This document shows, one piece after another, positions 15,943 through 24,040 of a stretch of 64,000 nucleotides of DNA. The translations under genes were made by a program, and so were the position numbers. Below the pieces are notes generated by a model. The model made no database searches, was not told the DNA's origin, and saw only the letters and a program-made list of their open reading frames with translations. Source of the DNA: Algisphaera sp039180025 (GTDB taxonomy: Bacteria > Planctomycetota > Phycisphaerae > Phycisphaerales > Phycisphaeraceae); contig JBCDDZ010000013.1 of the NCBI GenBank assembly GCA_039180025.1, positions 1 to 64,000 of the forward strand, given 5' to 3'. Numbering within the stretch: position 1 is the first letter of the stretch; each line of letters starts with the position of its first letter.

Positions 15943-16275
15943 TCAGGCGCTGAACGAACTGCCGCAGCCGCAGGAACTGGTGGCGTTGGGGTTGTTGAAC
16001 ACGAAGCCGCGGCCCATGACTTCGTCTTTGAAGTCGACGTTGGTGCCGTTGAGGTAGAGGTAGCTCTTGGGGTCGCAGACGATGCGGACGCCGTGCTGTT
16101 CGAACGCTTCGTCGGTCTCGCGGAACTGCTCGGTGAGGTCGAGGAGGTATGAGAATCCGGAGCAGCCGCCGCCCTTGACGCCGACGCGGAGGCGGACGTT
16201 TTCGGCGTCGAGCTCTTGCTGCTCGATGATGGATTTGATTTCGCGGGCGGCGGTTTCGGAGAGTTCGATGGCCAT
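15943..16275 (-). CDS. iscA: A-type iron-sulfur carrier (IscA/ErpA family)
   Basis: The protein has 110 aa, the standard HesB/IscA length. The three conserved cysteines are Cys38 (VGVKGGGCSGFSY) and the C-terminal CGC pair Cys102/Cys104 (SSCGCGSSF). These bind an Fe-S cluster or iron for delivery to apoproteins. It is the last gene of the minus-strand isc cluster. IscA and ErpA cannot be separated by sequence alone, so the symbol reflects context. A 164-bp gap with an inverted repeat separates it from iscU, which may uncouple its expression. REP palindromes lie immediately downstream. Confidence 0.93.
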   Translation of the reverse strand: MAIELSETAAREIKSIIEQQELDAENVRLRVGVKGGGCSGFSYLLDLTEQFRETDEAFEQHGVRIVCDPKSYLYLNGTNVDFKDEVMGRGFVFNNPNATSSCGCGSSFSA

Positions 16276-16345
16276 GGCTGTTCTCGGTAGATCGAAAAGA
16301 TAAGGTGGTGTTTTGGTCGACGAAAGTTTACTGAATGAGGTACGA

Positions 16346-16431
16346 AGCCGCTAGCCTTTAGTAAAACACAACGGCGGGACGTCGAGCCCGAAACCCATGT
16401 GAGTCTGGCCAACGGCCAAAGGCTAGCGGCT
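16346..16431. repeat. Inverted-repeat element in the iscU-iscA spacer
   Basis: AGCCGCTAGCCTTTAG (16346-16361) pairs with CCAAAGGCTAGCGGCT (16416-16431), 15 of 16 positions. The element is 86 bp. The inner sequence shares GTCTGGC with the related element before iscU. Confidence 0.75.
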
Positions 16432-16439
16432 CAGGGCGG

Positions 16440-16853
16440 TTACGCGGTGGCTTCTTCTTCGTGGTGGTGGATGCCGGCCTTTTCTTCGTAGTCGTGGACG
16501 GCGGCTTTGATCGCGTCCTCGGCGAGGACGGAGCAGTGGATTTTCACCGGGGGCAGGGATAGTTCCTGGACGATGTCGGTGTTCTTGATTTCCTCGGCTT
16601 CGTGGAGGGTTTTGCCCTTCATCCATTCGGTGGCGAGGGAGGACGAGGCGATGGCGGAGCCGCAGCCGAAGGTCTTGAACTTGGCGTCTTCGATGACGCC
16701 GGTGTCGGGGTTAACCTTGATCTGGAGCTTCATGACGTCGCCGCATTCGGGGGCGCCGACGACGCCGGTGCCGACGGTGGCGTCGTCTTTGTCGAAGCTG
16801 CCGACGTTGCGGGGGTTTTCGTAGTGGTCGATGACTTTGGGGGAGTAGGCCAT
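16440..16853 (-). CDS. iscU: Fe-S cluster assembly scaffold IscU
   Basis: The protein has 137 aa, the normal IscU length. The three ligand cysteines Cys37, Cys64 and Cys107, plus Asp39, are present in GAPECGDVM, FKTFGCGSAIASSS and LPPVKIHCSVLAEDAI. LPPVKIHCS is the segment recognised by the HscA chaperone. The cluster is built on this scaffold with sulfur from IscS, encoded by the gene just upstream in the transcript. The His/Glu-rich tail (HHHEEEATA) is a local oddity. hscA/hscB and ferredoxin genes are not adjacent. It lies in the cytosol and is probably expressed from the iscR promoter. Confidence 0.97.
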   Translation of the reverse strand: MAYSPKVIDHYENPRNVGSFDKDDATVGTGVVGAPECGDVMKLQIKVNPDTGVIEDAKFKTFGCGSAIASSSLATEWMKGKTLHEAEEIKNTDIVQELSLPPVKIHCSVLAEDAIKAAVHDYEEKAGIHHHEEEATA

Positions 16854-16926
16854 GGTGTTGCTGCCTTTGGGTTAGTGGTTATTCTTACGTTTTTGAGATC
16901 GTTTGAGTTTGCGGGTTGTGGAGTTG

Positions 16927-17023
16927 CTAGCGGTTAGAGGCTAGAGCTTATGTTCAGACGCAAGCGATGGCGGGTCCTCACGGGGATACGTCAGTCTGGC
17001 GAAGCTCTAGCGCCTAACGGTTA
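16927..17023. repeat. Inverted-repeat element in the iscS-iscU spacer
   Basis: TAGCGGTTAGAGGCTAGAGC starting at 16928 pairs with AAGCTCTAGCGCCTAACGGT starting at 17002 (18 of 22 over the full arms). The element is about 97 bp, and its right arm includes the iscS stop codon. It is related to the element at 16346-16431. Confidence 0.72.
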
Positions 17024-18241
17024 ATGAGCCCCCCACTGCACGGTTTCGAGGTCGATACCTTCCTGAACCATTTCCCAGAGGGGCGAGAGTTCGAGGAGCT
17101 TGGACACGTTGTGGACGACCTTGTCGATGACGTAGTCGATTTCGGCTTCGGTGGTGATACGGCCGAGGCCGAAGCGGATGGACGAGTGAGCGAGTTCGTC
17201 GCCGAGGCCCAGGGCCTTGAGGACATAAGAGGGCTCGAGCGACGCGCTGGTGCAGGCGCTGCCCGAGGAGACGGCGATTTCTTTGATGGCCATCATGAGG
17301 GATTCGCCCTCGACGTAAGGGAAGCTGATGTTGGTGGTGTGGGGCAGTCGTTTAGTGGGGTGGCCGTTGATAACGGCCATGTCGAGTTTCGAGGTGATGC
17401 CGTCTTCGAGTTTTTTGCGCAGGGTGCCGAGGCGGATGGCGTCGTCGGACATCTCTTTTTCGCAGAGCTCGGCGGCGGCGCCGACCCCGACGATGCCCGG
17501 GACGTTGAGGGTGCCCGAGCGCATGCCGCGTTCGTGGCCACCGCCGTCGATCTGGGGCGAGACGCGGACGCGGGGCCGGCGTCGGCGGACGTAGAGGAAG
17601 CCGGCACCCTTGGGGCCGTACATTTTATGGCCGGTGGCGGAGAGCAGGTCGATGCCGGCGGCTTCGACGTCGGTGGGCATCTTGCCGACCCACTGGGTGG
17701 CATCGGTGTGGAAGATGACGCCTTGGTCTTTGCAGACCGCGCCGATCTCGGGGACCTCGTTAATGGTGCCCAGCTCGTTGTTGGCCCACATGATGGTGAC
17801 GAGGATGGTGTCGTCGCGGAGGGCTTCTTTGACTTGTTCGGCGTAGATGATGCCGTCCTTACCGGGCTCGAGCCAGGTGACATCGTAGCCCTCACGCTGG
17901 AGGCGTTTGATGGGATCGAGGGTGGCCTTGTGCTCGTGGATCGCGGAGATGATGTGCTTGCCTTTGGAGGCGTACATGTCGGCGACGCCTTTGATGGCGA
18001 GGTTGTTGGACTCGGTGCTGCCGGAGGTCCAGATGATCTCTTTGCCCGAGGCGCCGATGAGCGAGGCGACCTGGTCCCGGGCTTTGCTGACGGCGTCCTC
18101 CGCAGCCCAGCCGAAGGCGTGGTTGCGGGACGAGGCGTTGCCGAAGTGCTGGGTGAAATAGGGCGTCATCGCCTCGAGGACGCGGGGGTCCATGGGCGTG
18201 GTGGCGTTGTGGTCGAGGTAGATCGGGAGTTGGGGGGCCAT
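17021..18241 (-). CDS. iscS: Cysteine desulfurase IscS
   Basis: The protein has 406 aa from the ATG at 18241 (MAPQLPIYLDHNATTPMDP). A longer start at 18277 would add an unlikely Pro/Arg-rich leader. The PLP lysine is Lys206 in SATGHKMYGPKG, and the catalytic cysteine is Cys330 in SSGSACTSAS, the hallmark of the IscS rather than SufS group. The enzyme takes sulfur from cysteine as a persulfide and passes it to IscU and other acceptors. It is second in the iscR-S-U-A operon, 55 bp after iscR. Length and motifs are complete. Confidence 0.97.
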   Translation of the reverse strand: MAPQLPIYLDHNATTPMDPRVLEAMTPYFTQHFGNASSRNHAFGWAAEDAVSKARDQVASLIGASGKEIIWTSGSTESNNLAIKGVADMYASKGKHIISAIHEHKATLDPIKRLQREGYDVTWLEPGKDGIIYAEQVKEALRDDTILVTIMWANNELGTINEVPEIGAVCKDQGVIFHTDATQWVGKMPTDVEAAGIDLLSATGHKMYGPKGAGFLYVRRRRPRVRVSPQIDGGGHERGMRSGTLNVPGIVGVGAAAELCEKEMSDDAIRLGTLRKKLEDGITSKLDMAVINGHPTKRLPHTTNISFPYVEGESLMMAIKEIAVSSGSACTSASLEPSYVLKALGLGDELAHSSIRFGLGRITTEAEIDYVIDKVVHNVSKLLELSPLWEMVQEGIDLETVQWGAH

Positions 18242-18296
18242 GGCACGGGGTTCCGGTCGGGGGTCTGGGGAAGGCACGCGGTGGGGGGAGTCAGGG

Positions 18297-18776
18297 TCAG
18301 GGTTGGGGGTCGGGGGCGTGGAGGCCGAGCTTCACGAGGGGTTCGGGGGCGGGCAGATCCTGCATCAGTTCGTGGAGGGTTACCTGCTGCATGAAGCCGG
18401 TGATGCGGCGGTGCAGGGCCCGGATCGAATACTGGATCGGGCAGTTCGCTTCGAGCCCGCAGCTGTGTTCTACGTTAGGCGCGTCGTCGCAGCAGGGCGT
18501 GAGTTTGACCGGACCTTCGATGGCGGTGACCACGTCGAGGAGGTTGACCTCGGCGGGATCGACGGCGAGCTCGTAGCCTCCGGTCGCGCCACGGGTCGAA
18601 CGGACGAGCCGGGCCTGGGCGAGCTCTTTCAGGATGTTCATGAGCAGCGGCAGCGGCATGTTGTAGGCTTCGGAAACCCGGCGGGCGCTGGTGGGCCCGG
18701 CGTCGGCGGCGCGGCGGTGGCCCAGGTGGGAGAGGGCGACCAGGGCGTAGTCGGTTTTGCGGGTGAGTTGGAGCAT
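18297..18776 (-). CDS. iscR: Rrf2-family Fe-S regulator IscR
   Basis: The protein has 159 aa from the ATG at 18776 (MLQLTRKTDYALVALSHLG). The longer open frame upstream includes the promoter and is not coding. The winged helix-turn-helix occupies about residues 1-65, with the Rrf2 signature RGATGGYEL. Cysteines at 95/96, 106 and 112 (CGLEANCPI) match the three-cysteine cluster-binding region of IscR. IscR senses Fe-S status and represses its own operon when it carries a cluster. A 7-bp inverted repeat sits between the -35 and -10 boxes of the gene's promoter, which supports autoregulation. iscS, iscU and iscA follow on the same strand. Confidence 0.93.
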   Translation of the reverse strand: MLQLTRKTDYALVALSHLGHRRAADAGPTSARRVSEAYNMPLPLLMNILKELAQARLVRSTRGATGGYELAVDPAEVNLLDVVTAIEGPVKLTPCCDDAPNVEHSCGLEANCPIQYSIRALHRRITGFMQQVTLHELMQDLPAPEPLVKLGLHAPDPQP

Positions 18777-18824
18777 GCCGTGGACCGGGGAGGGCTGCTG
18801 GAGGTAACGGGCTGGTTCGCATCT

Positions 18825-18853
18825 ATAATAGCACTGGTTTGGTGCTATATCAA
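18825..18853 (-). promoter_or_regulatory. Sigma70-type promoter of the isc operon
   Basis: On the minus strand TTGATA (18853-18848) and TATTAT (18830-18825) are separated by exactly 17 nt. The start point would be near 18818, leaving about 40 nt of leader before the iscR ATG. Confidence 0.85.
18828..18848. promoter_or_regulatory. IscR/Rrf2-type operator
   Basis: ATAGCAC (18828-18834) and GTGCTAT (18842-18848) form a perfect inverted repeat with a 7-nt spacer, positioned inside the isc promoter. Occupation would block RNA polymerase. Confidence 0.75.
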
Positions 18854-19014
18854 TCTCGTGGCATGCTTCGGTTCTTGCTGGCCGGGGCCGAGTGGGTGTC
18901 GGTTGGGGTAGAGAGGGACGAAGGTTGGAGCGGCGGGGGGTTGGGCTTATGATATTTCGCCCGCATCGGCCCCATTTCTTTCTACCCCGTTGGCTTTCCG
19001 AGAGTTCCGCGACC

Positions 19015-19638
19015 ATGACCAACCACGTCAAATATAAAACCGTGCTGCTATTTGGTGCCCCCGGCGCGGGCAAGGGGACGCAGGGGGCGATCCTCGGGCG
19101 GATCCCGGGGTTTTACCACTGTGCGTGCGGCGACGTGTTCCGTAACGTGGACATCACCAGCGCATTGGGCAAGGCGTTTTATGAGCACTCGTCGCGGGGC
19201 GAGCTGGTGCCGGACGAGATCACGGTGAAGATGTGGGCCGAGGCGATCCACGCCCGGACGATCCTGGGGGATTACAAGCCGGCGGCGGACCTGCTGATCC
19301 TGGACGGGATCCCGCGGACGCTGGAGCAGGCTCACATCATGGACGAGCACATCGAGGTGCTTCAGGTGATCCACCTGACCTGCGGGGACGAGCAGGCGAT
19401 GTTTGAGCGTCTGCGGCGGCGGGCGATCAAGAGCAACCGCCACGACGACGCGGACGAAAAGGTGATCCGTCACCGGTGGGAGGTCTACGAGCGGGAGACG
19501 GCCCCGGTGCTGGACCACTACGCGGCGGAGAAGATCGTGAAGGTCGATTCGATCGGCTCGCCGGGCCGTATCTTGCACGACATCCTGGACACCGCGGTGC
19601 CGCAGCAGGACGAACACTTCCGCCGGTTCGAAGACTGA
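19015..19638 (+). CDS. adk: Adenylate kinase
   Basis: The protein has 207 aa. The P-loop is GAPGAGKGTQ (residues 14-23). The family signature appears as LILDGIPRTLEQA, with Ile in place of the usual Phe of DGFPRT, and the NMP-binding region as CACGDVFRN. The LID between about 120 and 150 is short and lacks the Cys4 zinc site. The enzyme interconverts ATP, AMP and ADP in the cytosol. The ATG at 19015 fits the family N-terminus, and the upstream in-frame sequence is not protein-like. The gene is divergent from iscR, with about 160 bp between the isc promoter and its start. A related nucleoside monophosphate kinase specificity cannot be excluded. Confidence 0.88.
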   Translation: MTNHVKYKTVLLFGAPGAGKGTQGAILGRIPGFYHCACGDVFRNVDITSALGKAFYEHSSRGELVPDEITVKMWAEAIHARTILGDYKPAADLLILDGIPRTLEQAHIMDEHIEVLQVIHLTCGDEQAMFERLRRRAIKSNRHDDADEKVIRHRWEVYERETAPVLDHYAAEKIVKVDSIGSPGRILHDILDTAVPQQDEHFRRFED

Positions 19639-19829
19639 GGCGGGTGGGGTCGGCCCTTTCTCAAAGTAAGACCGTGGCTTGTCGCGGAGGGTGGAGGGTT
19701 GATTCGCGGGGTGGTGAGCCCGGGTCGGCCGATTGAGGAATCGAAACCGCGGGCGGATCCGCCTCCGATTCAGCTCATTCCGAGGGCGGTGGCAGCGGTC
19801 TGAACGGTCGGCCTTCGCGTCGACGGTGG

Positions 19830-19892
19830 TCGGTCGGCACGGCGGCTGATGCCGCCCGTTCAACCTGCGGTTGAGATGCGTTAACCGGTCTT
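19830..19892 (+). repeat. 60-bp interspersed repeat, copy A
   Basis: It shares TCGGTC-GC, CGGCTG-TGCCGCCCG, AACCTGCGGT and TGCG-TA blocks with copy B 138 bp downstream, roughly three quarters identical by eye. Confidence 0.6.
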
Positions 19893-19967
19893 TCCTAAGG
19901 GTTTACGTTACCGTATCCCAGCCGCGGCTATCGCGAGTCGCGGGAGCGGGATCCCCCTCCGCCACAC

Positions 19968-20030
19968 TCGGTCAGCGTGCCGGCTGCTGCCGCCCGCTAA
20001 AACCTGCGGTGGGTGTGCGCTAGAGAGCTT
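19968..20030 (+). repeat. 60-bp interspersed repeat, copy B
   Basis: The end of this copy (GGTGTGCGCTAGAGAG) is nearly identical to the end of copy C at 22791-22852 (GGTGTGCGTTAGAGAG). Confidence 0.6.
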
Positions 20031-20061
20031 CCGGGGGGAGGCCGTGGCGACGGGGACGTGG

Positions 20062-20067
20062 TAGTCT
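20062..20067 (+). promoter_or_regulatory. -10 box TAGTCT for a leaderless transcript
   Basis: It is followed by exactly 6 nt and then the ATG at 20074. No ribosome-binding site is present. Confidence 0.5.
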
Positions 20068-20073
20068 GCGTAG

Positions 20074-20952
20074 ATGCGGATTGCGGTAACCGGAGCGGCG
20101 GGGCTATTGGGCGAGGCGGCGACAGACGCGCTGCTGGCGGCGGGCCACGAGGTCGTGGCCACGGACATTATTTACCGGAGACAACCCCCCTGCCGCTTCG
20201 TGCTCGCGGACCTTTGCGACGACCGGGCGGTATACGGGGTGTTGGAGGGCTGCGAGGCGGTGCTGCACGTCGGCAACCACCCGCACTCGTTCATCGTCAA
20301 ACCGATGCAGAAGATTTTGACGCAGAACGTAGCCATGAACACCAATGTTTTCCGGGCGGCGGAGGACCTGGGGATCAAAAGGGTGGTATTTGCGAGCAGT
20401 ATCCAGGTCATTTCCGGCCGTAACGATGGGATACACGGTGAGGTTCCGTCGGTCTGCCGGTTTCCGTACCTGCCGTGGGACGGGGGGCTGCCCCAGAACC
20501 CGGGATACAATTTCTACGCGCTCAGCAAGGCGTTGGCGGAGCAGATGCTGACCGAGATGGCCCGGGCGGTGCCGGGGTGGTGCGCGGCGTCGGTCCGGTT
20601 CCCGCACCTGCGGTCGTCGCGACGCCGCACCGCGTATCGGTACGTCTCGCGGCCGCTTTCGCTAAGCGAGCGGGTACTCAGCGAGGGGCAGTGCTACCTG
20701 ATGCTCGATGATGCGGGCTCGCTGCTGAGGCAGTGCCTGGAACGGATCGGGCCCGGCCATCGGGTGTACTTCGCGGGCCAGACGCCGACGATCGAGGGGA
20801 TGGACCTGGATGAGATCGCCCGGACGTATTACCCCGATATCCCGAAGCGGGGCGACTGGGACGAATCGGGGGGCTTGGTGGACCTTCGGCCGCTCCGCGA
20901 CGAGCTGGGGTGGACGCCTGCCCACCCGAGGCAGCACGTCGTCCCGGGCTGA
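20074..20952 (+). CDS. NAD(P)-dependent epimerase/dehydratase (extended SDR)
   Basis: This is a 292-aa extended short-chain dehydrogenase/reductase. The N-terminal nucleotide-binding motif is VTGAAGLLG (GxxGxxG at residues 7-13), and DLCDD marks the adenine site. Catalytic residues are Ser109 in FASSIQV and Tyr148/Lys152 in YALSK. Such proteins act on nucleotide sugars or related hydroxyl compounds in the cytosol. The C-terminal third differs from well-known GalE/RmlB members, so the substrate is not assigned. A GT39-like glycosyltransferase follows after 79 bp but has its own promoter-like box, so co-function is only a possibility. Confidence 0.87.
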   Translation: MRIAVTGAAGLLGEAATDALLAAGHEVVATDIIYRRQPPCRFVLADLCDDRAVYGVLEGCEAVLHVGNHPHSFIVKPMQKILTQNVAMNTNVFRAAEDLGIKRVVFASSIQVISGRNDGIHGEVPSVCRFPYLPWDGGLPQNPGYNFYALSKALAEQMLTEMARAVPGWCAASVRFPHLRSSRRRTAYRYVSRPLSLSERVLSEGQCYLMLDDAGSLLRQCLERIGPGHRVYFAGQTPTIEGMDLDEIARTYYPDIPKRGDWDESGGLVDLRPLRDELGWTPAHPRQHVVPG

Positions 20953-21019
20953 GCCGGCGGACTCCGGGGCGAAAAGCTTATCGGACGCGCAGGCGGAGCG
21001 GTCTCGGGGTTATGGCCGG

Positions 21020-21025
21020 TAGACT
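21020..21025 (+). promoter_or_regulatory. -10 box TAGACT for a leaderless GTG gene
   Basis: TAGACT is followed by 6 nt and then the GTG at 21032. It is nearly the same as the TAGTCT box of the preceding gene. Confidence 0.5.
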
Positions 21026-21031
21026 GTCGCG

Positions 21032-22696
21032 GTGAACGAGCGGCATGTGGTTGCGGGGAAGCGGGTCAGTCGGTGGCGAGCGACTGCGCTAATTGTTTTT
21101 TTCGTCGTGGTTTGTGTGTTTCCGTTGTTCTGGAGCCTGGGCGACCACGCGGTCCACGGCGACTCGGAAGCCCGGTACGGCGTGGTGGCGCGGGCGATGG
21201 TGGCGGGGGATTCGCCTTGGCTGGTGCCGCACTATTTCGGGGAGCCGCACCTGACCAAGCCGCCGTTGACATACTGGCTGATGGCGGCGTCGATCGCGTG
21301 CGTGGGCGACGGGGAGCTGGCGCTGCGGCTGCCGTCGGCGGTGGCGGCTTGTTTGACGATGGCGGTGGTTTTCGGGCTCGCGGCGTACCGGGGGGGTTGG
21401 CGTCGGGGGGTGGTGGCGGCGGGGCTGCTGGCGGTGACGCCGATGTTCCTGGCGGTCAGCCGGATGGGGCTGACCGACGCCCCGTTGAACCTGTTGAGCA
21501 CGGCGGGGTTGGCGGCGGGGTATCTGGGGGTAAAAGAAAATAAACAAAAATATATATGGATTTTATGGATATGTGTGGCGGGCGCGTTTTTTACGAAGGG
21601 CCCGGTCGGGCTGTTGGTGCCCGGGGCGTTGTGCTTATGGGTCGCGGCGGGGGGAGCGGTTGATCGGCGAGAGGGTTGGCGTCGCCTGAGGCTGGGGCGG
21701 GGATTGGCCGTGGCGGCCTTGCCGTTGGTCGGGTGGGGTGCAGCGGTGGCGTGGGTGCATCCTGAAGCGTGGGGAGTGTGGCGGTTTCAGGTGATGGATC
21801 GAGCGGTGGGTACGGGCGACCACCCCGAGCCTTGGTGGTTTTTCGTGCCGGTGCTGCTGGTGGGTTTGTTTCCGGCGACCGCCCTTCTGGATCTCAAGCC
21901 ATTGAAAAAATTGACAATAAAAAATATGAACTTCGTTCAATCAGATTCTGATGCGGGTTTGTGGTCGGTGATGGTGTTGGTTACGTTCATCGTATTTACC
22001 GTGATTTCGGGGAAGTTAATGACTTATTTGTTACCGCTCTCGGCACCGATGGTGTGGCTGGCGTCGGCCCCGATGGTCCGACGGGTGTTTGGAAGCCTGG
22101 GTCGGCCGGGTCTGAGCGCACAGGCGGAATGGAACGCATTAACGCCTCCGCTGCTGATCGTCGCGCTGGGCACGGCCGCGGCGGGCGGTTGGCTGATATG
22201 GTGGGACGGGGTGGGATTGGCGGTCGAGGCGTTGTGGCCGATGGCGGGGGTACTGGGCGCGGGCATATGGGTAATGGCCAGCCGATCGCGTCGGCGTTGG
22301 GCGTGGGGCGGCTTGTGGCTATCGCTGATCGTGACCGCGGTCTGGGCGGAGCGTTGGGAGGATCGATTGTTTGATCCGGAGCCGATCGAGCGGTTGATCG
22401 CAGACGGAAGGGCGGTGAGCCCCGTGCAGGCCCCACGGTTCGTGACGCTGGGCTTCACGGATCGGCGGCTGGGATATTATGTGGGGCGGCCGTCGACCCG
22501 GGTGGACGCAGAGATGCCTAGACAGGCTTGGGAATCCCTCGTCGCGGAAGGGGTACTCGTTCTGGTCGCGGAAGAGTGGTGGGAGCGTCAGGATAGTCGG
22601 GCAGATTTTCTTTTTCGTGAGCGGTTACAACCGACCGGTCTGCGGTATCGATACGGCCCAAAACATCAATGGGTGCAGCTCATGAAGCCTCGTTGA
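21032..22696 (+). CDS. ArnT/PMT-like glycosyltransferase family 39 membrane protein
   Basis: The protein has 554 aa with about ten hydrophobic helices. The first is ATALIVFFVVVCVFPLFWSLG, directly followed by the conserved acidic loop DHAVHGDSEARYG (the DE-type catalytic motif of lipid-linked sugar transferases) and PHLTKPPLTYWLMA. These features match the PMT/ArnT family, which moves a sugar from a polyprenyl phosphate donor to lipid A, protein or another acceptor at the outer face of the inner membrane. The acceptor is unknown. Two AT-rich patches (about 21530-21575 and 21900-21945) encode Lys/Asn/Ile-rich loops (KENKQKYIW, KKLTIKNMNF) unlike the rest of the gene. The start codon is GTG. 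Confidence 0.85.
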   Translation: MNERHVVAGKRVSRWRATALIVFFVVVCVFPLFWSLGDHAVHGDSEARYGVVARAMVAGDSPWLVPHYFGEPHLTKPPLTYWLMAASIACVGDGELALRLPSAVAACLTMAVVFGLAAYRGGWRRGVVAAGLLAVTPMFLAVSRMGLTDAPLNLLSTAGLAAGYLGVKENKQKYIWILWICVAGAFFTKGPVGLLVPGALCLWVAAGGAVDRREGWRRLRLGRGLAVAALPLVGWGAAVAWVHPEAWGVWRFQVMDRAVGTGDHPEPWWFFVPVLLVGLFPATALLDLKPLKKLTIKNMNFVQSDSDAGLWSVMVLVTFIVFTVISGKLMTYLLPLSAPMVWLASAPMVRRVFGSLGRPGLSAQAEWNALTPPLLIVALGTAAAGGWLIWWDGVGLAVEALWPMAGVLGAGIWVMASRSRRRWAWGGLWLSLIVTAVWAERWEDRLFDPEPIERLIADGRAVSPVQAPRFVTLGFTDRRLGYYVGRPSTRVDAEMPRQAWESLVAEGVLVLVAEEWWERQDSRADFLFRERLQPTGLRYRYGPKHQWVQLMKPR

Positions 22697-22790
22697 GATT
22701 TTACATCGTTTGAATACCACAAAAAACGGGAGGCTATTCGATAACCACCGCCCCCTTGGGGATCGGAAACGCTGATATTTGTGATTGACG

Positions 22791-22852
22791 GACTGGGTCG
22801 GCGTACTGGCTGGAGGTGTCGCCGATCTAGAGTAGGTGTGCGTTAGAGAGGT
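22791..22852 (+). repeat. 60-bp interspersed repeat, copy C
   Basis: Related to copies A and B, with the best match to B over ACTGGGTCGGCGTACTGGCTG and the terminal GTGTGCGTTAGAGAG. It lies between two convergent genes and ends at the parB stop codon. Confidence 0.5.
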
Positions 22853-23893
22853 CTATCCGTTGGTTTCCACCCCGAGTTTGGCGAGGAGTTCGTCGAATTG
22901 GTCGATGCTGTAAAAGTCAATGCTGAGCGTGCCGGCCCCTTTTTTCCGTTTGGTTTTGATCTGAACTTTGGTGCTGAGCTGCTCGGCGATCTGCCGTTCG
23001 AGATCGGTGAGGTAGGCGGGCCTTGGGATTTTGACGGGCGTGGGTACCGCGTCGGCTTCTTGTTTCTGAAGCGTCCGGACTTGGGCTTCAACCTGACGGA
23101 CCGACCAGCCCTCTTTGATGGCTTGCTGCGCGAGGGCGAGCTGATCGTGGGGTTGATCGAGGCTCGCCAAGGCCCGGGACTGCCCCATCGTGAGGCGGCC
23201 TTGGACTACGTATTCCTGTACCTCCGGGGCTAACTTAAGCAGCCGAAGCAGATTGGTGACGGTGGATCGCTCGATCCCGACCCGCTGCGCGATCTGGTCG
23301 TGGGTGAGCTGATGGTTTGATCCCAAGCCCCGAAATGCCTCGGCACGCTCGATGGGGTTGAGGTCTTCACGCTGCAGGTTTTCGATCAGCGCCCATTCCG
23401 CGGAGCGCAAGGGGTCGAGGTCTTTGATAAGTGCGGGGAGCGTTTCCAATCCCGCCAATTTTGCGGCCCGCCAACGACGCTCGCCCGCGACGAGCTCGTA
23501 TCGCCCTTCCGCCACGGCCCGAACCACGATCGGCTGAATGACCCCATCCTGCTGAATCGATGCGACGAGCCGATTCAACGATGTCTTATCAAACCGCTGA
23601 CGGGGCTGATTCGGATTTGCGTCGATCACATCCGTGGGTATGCGCTTCAATGATTGATCTACGGTGTTCAGACTTCTGTCTGAAGATGCTGTAGCAGCTT
23701 TTTTTGAAGTAGAAGCGCCCAGTTTCTCAGTCGAGCCAGAACCCGGAATTTCTTCACCCCCAGGCTCTGCCTTTGCCGCCCCTGCTTCGGCAGATACCGG
23801 CGTTGCCATCAAACTGCTTAAACCCCGCCCCAACCGCGAAGGCCGCTTTTTTTCAATACCAGATGAATCAGGAAGGATTTTTTCTTTGGACAT
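22853..23893 (-). CDS. parB: Chromosome partitioning protein ParB
   Basis: The protein has 346 aa. The N-terminus has the basic RLGRGLSSLM box typical of ParB. The CTP-binding ParB/Srx domain carries GRYELVAGERRWRAAK and IENLQREDLNPIERA. The helix-turn-helix (THDQIAQRVGIERSTVTNLLRLLKL) binds parS, and a C-terminal dimerisation segment follows. ParB loads on parS, slides as a CTP-dependent clamp and works with ParA and SMC in chromosome segregation. A good ribosome-binding site (AAAGGCGG) precedes the ATG. Two parS sites lie 62 and 132 bp upstream. No parA is adjacent, unlike the usual parAB pair. Confidence 0.95.
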   Translation of the reverse strand: MSKEKILPDSSGIEKKRPSRLGRGLSSLMATPVSAEAGAAKAEPGGEEIPGSGSTEKLGASTSKKAATASSDRSLNTVDQSLKRIPTDVIDANPNQPRQRFDKTSLNRLVASIQQDGVIQPIVVRAVAEGRYELVAGERRWRAAKLAGLETLPALIKDLDPLRSAEWALIENLQREDLNPIERAEAFRGLGSNHQLTHDQIAQRVGIERSTVTNLLRLLKLAPEVQEYVVQGRLTMGQSRALASLDQPHDQLALAQQAIKEGWSVRQVEAQVRTLQKQEADAVPTPVKIPRPAYLTDLERQIAEQLSTKVQIKTKRKKGAGTLSIDFYSIDQFDELLAKLGVETNG

Positions 23894-23954
23894 ATCGCCG
23901 CCTTTCGAATATCTAAGGTTCTGATGTAATCATAACAAACATGAACCCCGATTG

Positions 23955-23970
23955 TGTTTCACGTGGAACC
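23955..23970. promoter_or_regulatory. parS site 1 (15 of 16)
   Basis: TGTTTCACGTGGAACC matches the parS consensus except for the last base. It lies just upstream of parB. Confidence 0.9.
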
Positions 23971-24024
23971 AGTTGCATATTGGATCTGCTGTAAAAAGCG
24001 TATCCGCATGCTAGATTTTCACCA

Positions 24025-24040
24025 TGTTCCACGTGAAACA
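24025..24040. promoter_or_regulatory. parS site 2 (perfect)
   Basis: TGTTCCACGTGAAACA is a perfect parS palindrome, 54 bp from the first site. Confidence 0.95.

Larger units (their letters stand above)
19639..20073. other. Intergenic region with two copies of a 60-bp repeat
   Basis: This is 435 bp without a gene between adk and the epimerase gene. It holds the repeats at 19830-19892 and 19968-20030, and the -10 box of the downstream gene near its end. Confidence 0.6.

Noticed and set aside
17024..18394. Plus-strand frame of 456 codons opposite iscS
   Set aside because: Shadow of a highly conserved gene with catalytic Lys206 and Cys330 on the other strand.
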